Source of the DNA: Phycicoccus sp. CSK15P-2
GTDB lineage: Bacteria > Actinomycetota > Actinomycetes > Actinomycetales > Dermatophilaceae
Length of the DNA: 64,000 nt
Assembly (NCBI RefSeq): GCF_016888005.1
Contig: NZ_JAFDVE010000031.1
Span: 1 to 64,000, forward strand
Direction: 5' to 3'
The notes under the pieces are model-generated. The model was not told where the DNA came from. It searched no databases and worked only from the letters and a program-made list of their open reading frames with translations. A program made the translations under genes and the position numbers. This document shows positions 34,762 to 43,590 of this stretch, piece by piece (position 1 is the first letter of the stretch; each line of letters begins with the position of its first letter).

Positions 34762-35585
34762 CGGCTGCTCCCTTCCGAGACGGAGGCGCCGAAGCCCGGG
34801 CCGGCCAGCACCCCGGCGTCCTCGAGCTTGCGCTGCAGCCGGTTCATCCCGGCCAGCCAGCGGTCGGGGTCGGTGGCGCGCGCGGCGTAGTACCCGCCGA
34901 CCTCGGGGTGCGGCAGGACGAGGAAACGGTCGTGCGAGAGGGCCTCGAACGCCAGGTCGGCGACCTCCTCCGGGGTGCGCGCGGCGTCCCGGCTGAGCAG
35001 GCCCTGCAGACCGGAGGCGTTCTCGAGCATCCGGGTCTGCACACCCTGCGGGCAGACGGCCTGGACCACGACGCCGCGGTGGCGGTACGTGGCCGACAGC
35101 CACTCGGCGACGGCGACCGCGCCGTGCTTGGTCACCGAGTACGTGGGGCTGCCGAGCATGGTCAGCAGGCCGGCCGCGGAGGCGGTGACGACGTAGCGCC
35201 CCGAACCGCGCTCGACCCACCGGGGGACGAGGAGCCGCGCGGCTCGGACGTGCGCCATGACGTTGACCTCGTGGGCGGCGTGCCAGTCGTCCTCGGTCGA
35301 GTCGAGGCCGTCGCCGCGGTCGATGCCCGCGTTGCCGAACCAGACGTCGACGTCGCCGAGACGGTCCCGGGCCGCCGCGACGAGGGCGCCGACACCGTCC
35401 GGTGAGGCGACGTCCCCGGCGACGGCGAACGCGCCGGTCTCGGCGGCGACCTCGCCCAGCGCCTCGGCGTCGACGTCCGCGACGACGACCCGCAGACCCT
35501 CGGCCACGAGCTTCGTGGCGATCGCCCGGCCGATGCCGTGCGCCGCGCCGGTGACGACCGCCCCGGCGCCGTGACCGCCGGTCAT
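34758..35585 (-). CDS. SDR family oxidoreductase
   Basis: A 275-residue short-chain dehydrogenase. TGAAHGIGRAIATKL and GNAGIDRGD are the cofactor motifs, and the catalytic residues are Ser in TASAAGLLT and Tyr/Lys in SPTYSVTKHGAV. An extended C-terminal region (about 60 residues: DRFLVLPHPEVGGYYAARATDPDRW) resembles steroid or long-chain-alcohol SDRs. ATG at 35585 overlaps the end of the preceding SDR gene. Confidence 0.88.
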   Translation of the reverse strand: MTGGHGAGAVVTGAAHGIGRAIATKLVAEGLRVVVADVDAEALGEVAAETGAFAVAGDVASPDGVGALVAAARDRLGDVDVWFGNAGIDRGDGLDSTEDDWHAAHEVNVMAHVRAARLLVPRWVERGSGRYVVTASAAGLLTMLGSPTYSVTKHGAVAVAEWLSATYRHRGVVVQAVCPQGVQTRMLENASGLQGLLSRDAARTPEEVADLAFEALSHDRFLVLPHPEVGGYYAARATDPDRWLAGMNRLQRKLEDAGVLAGPGFGASVSEGSSR

Positions 35586-36355
35586 CCGACGCCGCCCGTC
35601 AGGGTGACACCACCGTCGACGACGAGCGTCTGGCCGGTGAGCCACCCGGCGTCGTCGGACAGGAGGAACGCCACGACGCCGCCGATGTCGTCGGGGACGC
35701 CGAGCCGCTGCAGCGGGTACTGCGCGGCCACCTTCTCCTCGCGCCCCTCGTACAGGGCGCGGGCGAACTGGGTCTTGACGACGGCCGGCGCGACGGCGTT
35801 GACCCGGATGTCCGGGCCGAGCTCGACCGCGAGCGCCTCGGTGAGGCTGACGAGTGCGGCCTTGCTCGCGCCGTACATCGAGATACCGGGGGACGGCTTG
35901 ACGCCCGCGACCGACGAGACGTTGACCACCGAGCCCCCGTGCTCGCCCATCCAGGCGGCGTGCGCGGCCTGGGTCCAGCCGAGGGTCGCGACGACGTTGA
36001 CCTCCATGATCTTGCGCGCGGCGTCGAGGTCGAGCTGGACGAGAGGACCGTAGGAGGGGTTGATGCCGGCGTTGTTGACGAGGAGCTCGAGGCTGCCGAA
36101 GGTCTCGACCGCGGCGGCGACGGCCGCCGCCCGGTGCTCGGCGTCGTCCGCCCTGCCCGCGACGGCGAGGGCGTGCTCGGCGCCGCCCAGCTGCGCGACG
36201 GCCTCGTCGAGCGCGTCCTGCTTGCGTGCGGTGAGCACGACCCGGCCGCCCTCGGCGACGATCCGCTCGGCGATGGCGAGGCCGATGCCGCGGCTGGCGC
36301 CGGTGACCAGCGCCGTCTTTCCGGCCAGCCGCTGAGGGCTCGGCGCGGGGCTCAT
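35582..36355 (-). CDS. SDR family oxidoreductase (glucose/3-oxoacyl type)
   Basis: A 257-residue classical SDR with TGASRGIGLAIAERI, NNAGINPSYG, VSSVAGVKPSPGISMYGASKAA and the C-terminal FLLSDDAGWLTGQTLVVDGG. All catalytic residues (Ser, Tyr, Lys) are present. ATG at 36355 overlaps the thiolase stop by 4 bases. It is the second gene of the eight-gene operon and probably acts on a ketone/alcohol of the CoA intermediate. Confidence 0.9.
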   Translation of the reverse strand: MSPAPSPQRLAGKTALVTGASRGIGLAIAERIVAEGGRVVLTARKQDALDEAVAQLGGAEHALAVAGRADDAEHRAAAVAAAVETFGSLELLVNNAGINPSYGPLVQLDLDAARKIMEVNVVATLGWTQAAHAAWMGEHGGSVVNVSSVAGVKPSPGISMYGASKAALVSLTEALAVELGPDIRVNAVAPAVVKTQFARALYEGREEKVAAQYPLQRLGVPDDIGGVVAFLLSDDAGWLTGQTLVVDGGVTLTGGVG

Positions 36356-37572
36356 GACAGCCGCTCCACGACCATCGCCATGCCCTGTCCGCCGCCGACG
36401 CACATCGTCTCGAGGCCGACGTGGCCGTCGGTGCGGCGCAGGCCGTTGAGCAGGGTCGAGGTGATCCGCGCGCCGGTCATCCCGAACGGGTGGCCGACCG
36501 CGATGGCACCGCCGTGCACGTTGAGCCTGTCCTCGTCGATGCCGAGCTCGCGGGACGAGCCGAGGACCTGGGCGGCGAACGCCTCGTTGAGCTCGACGAG
36601 GTCGACGTCCTCGATCGTCATGCCGGCGCGGGAAAGGGCCTGACGGGTGGCGTCGACCGGGCCGAGGCCCATGATCTCCGGCGACAGCCCGGAGACGCCG
36701 GTGGAGACGATGCGGGCGAGCGGGGTGATGCCGAGCTCGGCGGCCTTGGTGTCCGACATGACGACGACCGCGGCCGCGCCGTCGTTGAGCGGGCAGCAGT
36801 TGCCTGCGGTCACGGTGCCGTCGGGGCGGAACACCGGCTGCAGCTGCGAGACGGCCTCGTACGTGACACCGGCGCGCGGGCCGTCGTCGCGGTCGACGAC
36901 GGTGCCGTCGGGCAGGGTGACCGGGGTGATGTCGGTGGCCCAGAACCCGTCGGCGATGGCCTGCTCGGCGCGGTTCTGGCTGCGGACGCCCCAACGGTCC
37001 TGGTCCTCGCGCGAGATGCCGTTCCGCTGCGCCACGTTCTCGGCGGTCTGGCCCATCGCGATGTAGATGTCCGGCAGGTCTCCGCTCTCGCGTGGGTCGG
37101 CCCACGTCCCGGCCCCGCCCTGGGCGCGCTTGTCGGTCCGGGCCTCGGCGTCGGCGACCCGCGGGTTGTGGGTGCCGGGCAGGCCGTCGGCACGCCCGGC
37201 CCCGTACCGGCTGACCGTCTCGACACCGACCGAGAGGAACGCGTGGCCCTCCCCGGCGCGGATGGCGTGCATGGCCATCCGGGTCGTCTGCAGCGAGGAG
37301 GAGCAGTAGCGGTTGACGGTGGTGCCGGGGAGGTGGTCCATCCCCGCGAGCACGGCGACGGCGCGGCCGAGGTTGTGCCCCGCCTCGCCCGCGGGCTGTC
37401 CGACGCCGAGCATGAGGTCGTCGAGGTCGGTGCGGTCGAGCTGGGGAACCTGGGCGAGGGCGGCCTCGACCATCTGGACGGCGAGGTCGTCCGGGCGGAC
37501 GTCGACGAGCGACCCCTTGCCGGCGCGTCCGATCGGTGAGCGTGCGGTGGCGACGATGACGGCCTCGGGCAT
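36352..37572 (-). CDS. Acetyl-CoA acetyltransferase (thiolase II family)
   Basis: A 406-residue thiolase. The nucleophile is Cys90 in NRYCSSSLQ, with His in NVHGGAIAVGHPFGMTGAR and the second Cys in ETMCVGGGQGMAM. It cleaves 3-oxoacyl-CoA to acetyl-CoA and a shortened acyl-CoA. It is the first gene of the leftward operon, facing the divergent TetR gene, whose operator probably lies in the 91-base gap. Confidence 0.93.
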   Translation of the reverse strand: MPEAVIVATARSPIGRAGKGSLVDVRPDDLAVQMVEAALAQVPQLDRTDLDDLMLGVGQPAGEAGHNLGRAVAVLAGMDHLPGTTVNRYCSSSLQTTRMAMHAIRAGEGHAFLSVGVETVSRYGAGRADGLPGTHNPRVADAEARTDKRAQGGAGTWADPRESGDLPDIYIAMGQTAENVAQRNGISREDQDRWGVRSQNRAEQAIADGFWATDITPVTLPDGTVVDRDDGPRAGVTYEAVSQLQPVFRPDGTVTAGNCCPLNDGAAAVVVMSDTKAAELGITPLARIVSTGVSGLSPEIMGLGPVDATRQALSRAGMTIEDVDLVELNEAFAAQVLGSSRELGIDEDRLNVHGGAIAVGHPFGMTGARITSTLLNGLRRTDGHVGLETMCVGGGQGMAMVVERLS

Positions 37573-37594
37573 GAAACGCCTTTCCTGTGAATGA

Positions 37595-37610
37595 CTAAGC
37601 GCTCGTTCAG
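37595..37610. promoter_or_regulatory. Imperfect palindrome between thiolase and TetR genes, probable TetR operator
   Basis: CTAAGCGCTCGTTCAG follows the pattern CTnAnCG-nn-CGnTnAG, a half-symmetric site like those bound by many actinobacterial TetR repressors of fatty-acid genes. It is in the only gap between the divergent operon and the TetR gene. Function is inferred from position and symmetry. Confidence 0.5.
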
Positions 37611-37663
37611 GCATAGCCTTGCCGCCGAACCGTCCGAGGTCAAGAGGTGAGAGGAACGCCACG

Positions 37664-38272
37664 ATGAGCCAGCCCAGCCGTGGCACCGCGCGCACCGAGG
37701 CCACCCAGGACCGGTTGTACCGGGCCGCGGTCGAGGCGTTCGCCGCGAAGGGCTTCCACGGCACGAGCACGAGGGACATCGCGGCCGCGGCCGGGATGTC
37801 TCCGGCGGCGCTCTACGTCCACCACCGCTCGAAGGAGGAGATCCTGTTCCGGATCTCGCGGCGTGGGCACGAGTCGATCCTCGCGGTCGTCCGCTCGGCA
37901 CGGGCGTCGACGAGCGAGCCACGCGAGGCTCTTCGGGCGGTCGTGCGGGAGTTCGTCGCCTACCACGCGCGCAGCCACACCTCCGCGCGGATCGTCAACT
38001 ACGAGCTGGCCGCGCTGGACGCCGAGCACCGGGCCGACATCGAGGGTCTGCGGCACGCCATCGACGCCGAGGTCCAGGGGCTCGTCGCGGAGGGCGTGGC
38101 GGCCGGTGTCTTCGAGTGCCCCGAGCCGCGGATCGCGGCGGCGGCGCTCACCTCGCTCGGCGTGGATGTCGCGCGCTGGTACCGCGAGGACGGGGGATGG
38201 ACTCCCGAGCAGCTGGGCGAGCACTACGCCGACGTCGCGCTGCGCGTGGTGGGCGCCGTGCCCGAGGGCTGA
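37664..38272 (+). CDS. TetR family transcriptional repressor
   Basis: A 202-residue regulator. The N-terminal HTH reads AAVEAFAAKGFHGTSTRDIAAAAGMSPAALYVHHRSKEEIL. The C-terminal ligand domain is helical with AYHARSHTSARIVNYELAAL, similar to the KstR2/FadR-like branch that senses CoA esters. The ATG at 37664 has GAGAGGA upstream. It is divergent from the eight-gene acyl-CoA operon and likely represses it until a CoA-thioester inducer appears. Confidence 0.9.
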   Translation: MSQPSRGTARTEATQDRLYRAAVEAFAAKGFHGTSTRDIAAAAGMSPAALYVHHRSKEEILFRISRRGHESILAVVRSARASTSEPREALRAVVREFVAYHARSHTSARIVNYELAALDAEHRADIEGLRHAIDAEVQGLVAEGVAAGVFECPEPRIAAAALTSLGVDVARWYREDGGWTPEQLGEHYADVALRVVGAVPEG

Positions 38273-38368
38273 CGCTGCCGCTGAGGGCTGACGTGGCTGA
38301 AGGGTCTGTCGCAGTCGGCGCCGCACCTCTACCGTGGAGCCACCGCGGACGACGCAGGGAGGCGTGCC

Positions 38369-38788
38369 ATGGCGGACACCGACGAGCGGAAGACCCGACC
38401 GACCGGCGACGACGTCGAGGCCTACCTCGCAGCGGTCGCGGACGAGCGCCGGAGGGCGGACGCCGAGGAGGCGCTGCGGATCGTCCGGGAGGTGACCGGC
38501 ACCGAGCCCGTGATGTGGGGGTCCACGATCGGGTTCGGCCGGCAGCCGTACCGGACGTCCGACGGCAAGGACCGCGAGTGGTTCGCCGTCGGGCTCGCCG
38601 CGCGGAAGGCGGCGCTCACGCTGTACGGGTTGACGTTCTACGGCTCGAACGCCGAGCTGCTCGAACGGCTCGGCCCGCACACGACCGGCAAGGGGTGCGT
38701 GTACGTCAAGCGGCTCGCGGACCTCGACGAGGCGGTGCTGCGCGAGCTCGTCGCGCACGCGTGGTCGACGAACCACGACCCGGACTGA
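38369..38788 (+). CDS. DUF1801 family protein
   Basis: A 139-residue soluble protein of the DUF1801 (YdhG-like) family: VMWGSTIGFGRQPYRTSDGK, WFAVGLAARKAALTLYG and GKGCVYVKRLADLDEAVLRELV are family landmarks. The ribosome site GGGAGG precedes the ATG at 38369. The function is unknown. Confidence 0.8.
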   Translation: MADTDERKTRPTGDDVEAYLAAVADERRRADAEEALRIVREVTGTEPVMWGSTIGFGRQPYRTSDGKDREWFAVGLAARKAALTLYGLTFYGSNAELLERLGPHTTGKGCVYVKRLADLDEAVLRELVAHAWSTNHDPD

Positions 38789-38835
38789 CGCCGCTGGGCG
38801 CCGGGTGAACGGCGGAACCTCCCGTCGCCGGGCGA

Positions 38836-39236
38836 CCGCAGAACCCGGGGTCCGGCCCGGGACGTCCACATGCTCCGAATCCCGGGCCACCCACCCGCAG
38901 ACCCCAGGTCCGACCCGGGACGTCCACATGCTCCGAATCCCGGGCCACCAACCCACCCACCCACCCGCCGGCCCGCCTCCCGGCGCAAACGTACGTCCGC
39001 ACCGGATGCTGAGCCGGTGGTCCGTCTCGCGGCTCACCTCCCGGTGCACATGTACATGTGCACCGACTCCTGAGCCGGTGCGTCTTCTCGCGGCTCACGT
39101 TCCGGGGCATGTGTACGGATGCTCCGAAGCGTGAGACGTGGGCGGGGCGCCGTGTTCTGGATGAACTGTCGCACCTGCTGTCGCGGGGCCGCGAGGGTGG
39201 TGGCCCGGATGTCGGAGCACATGGACGTCTCGGAGG
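38836..39236. repeat. Cluster of direct and inverted repeats upstream of the helicase gene
   Basis: A 35-base word at 38856-38890 recurs exactly at 38914-38948 as part of a 59-base tandem period (units start at 38836 and 38895). A related word in inverse orientation is at 39210-39236. A second pair with TGAGCCG...CGGCTCA stems starts at 39010 and 39071. A perfect 22-base palindrome lies at 39043-39064. No coding frame is credible in 38789-39312; the stretch is non-coding and repeat-rich. Confidence 0.75.
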
Positions 39237-39312
39237 GCACCCCTGACCGGCCGCCCCCGGTCCGGGGGCACAGGATCCGGAACATCCGGGGCGTGGTGGA
39301 GAATCGGCGGCG

Positions 39313-42174
39313 ATGACGCTCACCGACCGCCTGACCGGCGGCGTCGGCACCGCCGCCCCGGGCATCGGCGCCGACGCCGCCCTCGACGTCTTCGTCGAGT
39401 GGGCCGGCGAGCGCGGCTTCAGCCTCTACCCGGCGCAGGAGGAAGCCGTCCTCGCCCTGGCCGACGGCGCCCACGTCGTCCTCGCCACCCCCACGGGCTC
39501 GGGCAAGTCGCTCGTCGCCGTCGCGGCACACGCGCAGGCCCTCGCCACCGGCCGTCGCTCCTGGTACACCGCCCCCATCAAGGCGCTCGTGTCCGAGAAG
39601 TTCTTCGCGCTCGTCGAGACCTTCGGGGCCGAGAACGTCGGGATGCTCACCGGCGACGCCGCGGTCAACCCCGGCGCCCCCATCATCTGCGCCACCGCCG
39701 AGGTCCTCGCGAACCACGCGCTGCGGGAACGGGATGCGTCCGATGTCGGGCTCGTCGTCATGGACGAGTTCCACTTCTACGGCGAGCCCGACCGCGGCTG
39801 GGCCTGGCAGGTGCCGCTCCTCCTCCTGCCCGACACCCAGATGCTCCTCATGTCCGCGACCCTCGGCGACACCACGACCCTCGAACGCGACCTGCACACC
39901 CGCACCGGCCGCGACGTCGTCGCCGTCACGGGAGCCGAGCGCCCCGTCCCGCTCGAGTTCGAGTGGGTGCTCACCTCGGTGCACGAGACCCTCGAGCTCC
40001 TCCTGCGCGACGACCGCGCACCGGTCTACGTCGTCTCGTTCACCCAGGCCGGAGCCGTCGAGCAGGCCCAGGCCCTGTCGTCCGTCGACGTCGTGTCGCA
40101 GCAGCGCAAGGCCGCCATCAAGGAGGCCGTGGGCGGCTTCCGGTTCGGCAAGGGCTTCGGCCAGACGCTGCGCCGGCTCGTGCTGCACGGCATCGGCGTC
40201 CACCACGCCGGGATGCTGCCCAAGTACCGGCGGCTCGTCGAGACCCTCGCCCAGGCCGGGCTGCTCGCCGTCATCTGCGGCACCGACACGCTCGGCGTCG
40301 GCATCAACGTGCCCATCCGCACCGTCCTCCTCACCTCGCTCACGAAGTACGACGGCCGCAAGCAGCGGATGCTGCGCGCCCGCGAGTTCCACCAGATCGC
40401 CGGACGCGCCGGACGGGCCGGCTTCGACACCGTCGGCTACGTCGTCGTCCAGGCGCCCGACCACGTCATCGAGAACTCCAAGGCCCTCGCCAAGGCCGGC
40501 GGCGACCCGAAGAAGGAACGGCGCATCGTCCGCAAGAAGCCACCCGAGGGCGTGCTCACGTACAACGAGGCCGCGTACGACCGGCTGGTCTCGGCCGATC
40601 CCGAGCCGCTCCAGCCCAAGATGCGTGTGACCCACGCGATGGTCCTGAACGTCCTCGACCAGTGGGAGGGCCAGCAGGAGGCGCTGCACACCCTGCTGCT
40701 CGACAACCACGAGGACGACGAACGCCGCGAGCGCCTCGTCGAGCGGTGCGTCCAGGTGCTCGGCTCGCTCGTGCGGGCCGGAGTCGTCGAGCCCGACGAC
40801 GGGTCGTCCGTCGCCGACTGGCTGCCCCCCGAGCCGGAGCCGAGCAGCGAGCCGGAGCCTGTCCCGGCCGGAGCAGCGATCGGGCAGGAGGACGAGCCGG
40901 ACCCGCCTGGGCAGGGGATCGGATCGCTCGGGGAGGCGCTGGCCGCCGCGGGCCTCGCACCGTCAGCGGTGACCGCCGCAGGGTCCGGGAACGAGCCGGC
41001 CAGGGCATCAGAACCTTCGGTCGCGGACGGGGAGGCTCGGGGTGCGCCACGGGAGGTTCCGGCATCAGGCGAGAAAGTGGGGGTTGACCAGGTGGCGGCC
41101 GGCCCGATCGAGCGGTTCCTGCGCGGTGACGGCCGCCGCTACGCCGAAGGCCCGTTCCAGGTCGCGATGGACCTGCACGAGGGGTTCGCGCTCAACCAGC
41201 CGCTCTCGGCGTTCGCGCTCGCCGCGCTCGAGCTCCTCGACACGGACTCGCCCGACTACGCGCTCGGCGTCGTCAGCGTCATCGAGGCCACCCTCGACGA
41301 CCCGCGTCCGGTGCTCATGGCCCAGCAGTTCGAGGCGCGCGGCGAGGCGGTCGCCGCGATGAAGGCCGACGGGATGGAGTACGAGGAGCGGATGGACGCC
41401 CTCGAGGACGTCACCTGGCCGAAGCCGCTCGCCGAACAGCTCGAGCTCGCACTGCGGACGTACCGGCAGTCCCACCCCTGGGTCGACCCGCGCGACCTGT
41501 CGCCCAAGGCCGTCGTCCGCGAGATGTTCGAGCGGGCGATGTCGTTCGGGGAGTTCACCGCACACCACAAGCTCGCGCGGGCCGAGGGAGTCGTCCTGCG
41601 CTACCTCACGGACGCCTACCGCGCGCTGCGCGCGACCGTGCCGGAGTCGGCCCGTACCGAGGAGCTCGACGACCTCGTCGAGTGGCTCGGCGAGGTCGTC
41701 CGGCACACCGACTCGAGCCTCCTCGACGAGTGGGAGGCGCTGACCCGTCCGGACGCCGCGCCCGGGACCGAGGTACGACCATCCACGGAGGGGCGGGCCC
41801 TGTCGGCCAACCCTCGGGCGCTACGGGTCATGGTTCGGCAGAGCATGTTCCGGCGGGTCGAGCTGCTGGCACTGCGCCGCTACGAGGCGCTCGCCGCGCT
41901 CGACGGCGGGCTCCCCGCCGACGCCTGGCAGGAGGCCCATGCCGAGTACCTCACCGAGTACGACGAGGTCGGTACCGGACCCGGCGCCCGCGGACCCGCG
42001 CTCTTCACGGTGGACGAGGGCGAGGACGGCGACGGCACGTGGACCGTCACCCAGATCCTCGACGACCCCGAGGGCGACCACGACTGGCGGATCACCGCCG
42101 AGCTGGACCTCGCCGCCACCGACGAGGCCGGGGAGCCCGCGCTGACCGTCACGGCCTTCGCTCCGACCGGGTGA
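39313..42174 (+). CDS. DEAD/DEAH-box RNA helicase with DUF3516 domain
   Basis: A 953-residue superfamily 2 helicase. Motif I is TPTGSGKS (59-66), motif II DEFH (151-154), motif III SAT (181-183), and motif VI is in FHQIAGRAGRAGFD. The C-terminal half is DUF3516, found in actinobacterial helicases. Between roughly residues 495 and 595 lies an acidic Pro/Ala-rich linker whose DNA at 41010-41080 is a copy of a palindromic repeat found elsewhere in the window. The linker probably makes this homologue longer than usual. It is likely involved in RNA processing. Confidence 0.9.
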   Translation: MTLTDRLTGGVGTAAPGIGADAALDVFVEWAGERGFSLYPAQEEAVLALADGAHVVLATPTGSGKSLVAVAAHAQALATGRRSWYTAPIKALVSEKFFALVETFGAENVGMLTGDAAVNPGAPIICATAEVLANHALRERDASDVGLVVMDEFHFYGEPDRGWAWQVPLLLLPDTQMLLMSATLGDTTTLERDLHTRTGRDVVAVTGAERPVPLEFEWVLTSVHETLELLLRDDRAPVYVVSFTQAGAVEQAQALSSVDVVSQQRKAAIKEAVGGFRFGKGFGQTLRRLVLHGIGVHHAGMLPKYRRLVETLAQAGLLAVICGTDTLGVGINVPIRTVLLTSLTKYDGRKQRMLRAREFHQIAGRAGRAGFDTVGYVVVQAPDHVIENSKALAKAGGDPKKERRIVRKKPPEGVLTYNEAAYDRLVSADPEPLQPKMRVTHAMVLNVLDQWEGQQEALHTLLLDNHEDDERRERLVERCVQVLGSLVRAGVVEPDDGSSVADWLPPEPEPSSEPEPVPAGAAIGQEDEPDPPGQGIGSLGEALAAAGLAPSAVTAAGSGNEPARASEPSVADGEARGAPREVPASGEKVGVDQVAAGPIERFLRGDGRRYAEGPFQVAMDLHEGFALNQPLSAFALAALELLDTDSPDYALGVVSVIEATLDDPRPVLMAQQFEARGEAVAAMKADGMEYEERMDALEDVTWPKPLAEQLELALRTYRQSHPWVDPRDLSPKAVVREMFERAMSFGEFTAHHKLARAEGVVLRYLTDAYRALRATVPESARTEELDDLVEWLGEVVRHTDSSLLDEWEALTRPDAAPGTEVRPSTEGRALSANPRALRVMVRQSMFRRVELLALRRYEALAALDGGLPADAWQEAHAEYLTEYDEVGTGPGARGPALFTVDEGEDGDGTWTVTQILDDPEGDHDWRITAELDLAATDEAGEPALTVTAFAPTG
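41004..41080. repeat. Diverged palindromic repeat inside the helicase coding sequence
   Basis: Bases 41055-41080 are the exact reverse complement of 25624-25649. The preceding 41010-41060 aligns without gaps to the 51-base palindrome at 25641-25691 at about 70-75% identity. GGCATCA also appears on the far side at 41004. It encodes residues about 565-590, part of an unstructured linker, and keeps the frame open. Confidence 0.65.
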
Positions 42175-42195
42175 ACCACGCCGCTCGAACGTGAC

Positions 42196-42216
42196 GAGCG
42201 GATGACGGATCCGCTC
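42196..42216. terminator. Hairpin after helicase gene
   Basis: GAGCGGAT (42196-42203) and ATCCGCTC (42209-42216) form an 8-base stem with a 5-base loop, 22 bases after the helicase stop. There is no T-run. A weak terminator or attenuator before egtB is possible. Confidence 0.4.
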
Positions 42217-42291
42217 CGCGAGGTGTGCCTGTCGGAGGTCTGGGTAAGGATGGGAGTACTGACCGGCTACCCCGACGAGAGGACCCCGGCC

Positions 42292-43590
42292 ATGACCACG
42301 ACGCAGTGGGACGCCACGAGCCTGACCACCCGCTTCGACGAGGTCCGCTCGCACACCGAGCGCCTCGCCTCCCCGCTCTCCCCCGAGGACCAGACCGTCC
42401 AGTCGATGCCCGACGTCTCGCCGACGAAATGGCACCGCGCGCACGTCACCTGGTTCTTCGAGACCTTCGTGCTCTCCGAGCACGAGACCGGCTTCGCACC
42501 GTTCCAGGACCAGTACTGGTTCCTCTTCAACAGCTACTACGAGGGCATCGGCCCCAGGTACTCGCGCCCCGACCGTGGGCTCATCACCCGGCCCGGCGCG
42601 CACGACGTCGGCGACTACCGCGGCAACGTCGACGACCGGGTGCGCGACCTCATCGCCACCCTCGACGAGGGCGCGCTCGAGAAGCTCGCGTCCACCATCG
42701 AGCTCGGCTTCCACCACGAGCAGCAGCACCAGGAGCTGCTCCTCATGGACATCAAGCACGTCCTGTCCCGCAACCCGCTCCAGCCGGCGTACGCCGGCCG
42801 GCCACGCGAGCACTGCGAGCCGGACGCCGTGGGCTGGGTCGACGTCGAGGGCGGGCTCGTCGAGGTCGGCCACGAGGGGCCCGGCTTCTCGTTCGACAAC
42901 GAGCTGCCGCGGCACCGCCAGTTCCTCGAGCCGTACCGCCTGGCCGACCGGCTCGTCACGAACGGCGAGTGGCTCGAGTTCATCCGCGACGGCGGCTACT
43001 CGCGTCCCGACCTCTGGCTCTCCGACGGCTGGGCCATGGTCAAGGCCGAGGGCTGGCGGGCACCGTTCTACTGGACCGAGCACGACGGCGTCTGGCTCGA
43101 GCACACCCTGCACGGCACGTTCCCGGTCAACCCGGGCCTGCCGGTCGCACACGTGAGCTTCTACGAGGCCGACGCCTACGCCACGTGGTCGGGCAAGCGG
43201 CTGCCCAGCGAGGCCGAGTGGGAGCACGCCGTCGTCGAGGACGGGCAGTCGGAAGCATCCGTCGGCAACCTCGCCGACCTCACGAGCTACCACCCGGGGC
43301 CGGCCCCGGAGCCCGGCGGCGAGCACCGGCTCCGCCAGGTGTACGGCGACTGCTGGGAGTGGACGTCCTCGGCGTACCACGCCTACCCCGGGTTCCACCC
43401 TCCCGAGGGCGCGATCGGGGAGTACAACGGCAAGTTCATGTCGAACCAGATGGTGCTGCGTGGCGGGTGCGCGCTGACCCCGCCGGGGCACGCCCGCGCC
43501 ACGTACCGCAACTTCTTCCCGCACCGCTCGCGGTGGGCGCTGTCCGGCGTCCGGCTGGCCGACGGCGGCGCGCCGAGGGCGGCGGCGTGA
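42292..43590 (+). CDS. egtB: Ergothioneine biosynthesis sulfoxide synthase EgtB
   Basis: A 432-residue DinB-like/FGE-sulfatase two-domain enzyme. The non-haem iron ligands are visible as H51 (WHRAHVTW) and the HHEQQHQE motif (H142, H146). The C-terminal FGE part has VSFYEADAYATWSGKRLPSEAEWEHA and GNVYGDCWEWTSS-like sequence. It joins a thiol (gamma-Glu-Cys or Cys) to hercynine with oxygen. ATG at 42292 follows GAGAGGA. It overlaps egtD; egtA and egtC are not nearby. Confidence 0.92.
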   Translation: MTTTQWDATSLTTRFDEVRSHTERLASPLSPEDQTVQSMPDVSPTKWHRAHVTWFFETFVLSEHETGFAPFQDQYWFLFNSYYEGIGPRYSRPDRGLITRPGAHDVGDYRGNVDDRVRDLIATLDEGALEKLASTIELGFHHEQQHQELLLMDIKHVLSRNPLQPAYAGRPREHCEPDAVGWVDVEGGLVEVGHEGPGFSFDNELPRHRQFLEPYRLADRLVTNGEWLEFIRDGGYSRPDLWLSDGWAMVKAEGWRAPFYWTEHDGVWLEHTLHGTFPVNPGLPVAHVSFYEADAYATWSGKRLPSEAEWEHAVVEDGQSEASVGNLADLTSYHPGPAPEPGGEHRLRQVYGDCWEWTSSAYHAYPGFHPPEGAIGEYNGKFMSNQMVLRGGCALTPPGHARATYRNFFPHRSRWALSGVRLADGGAPRAAA

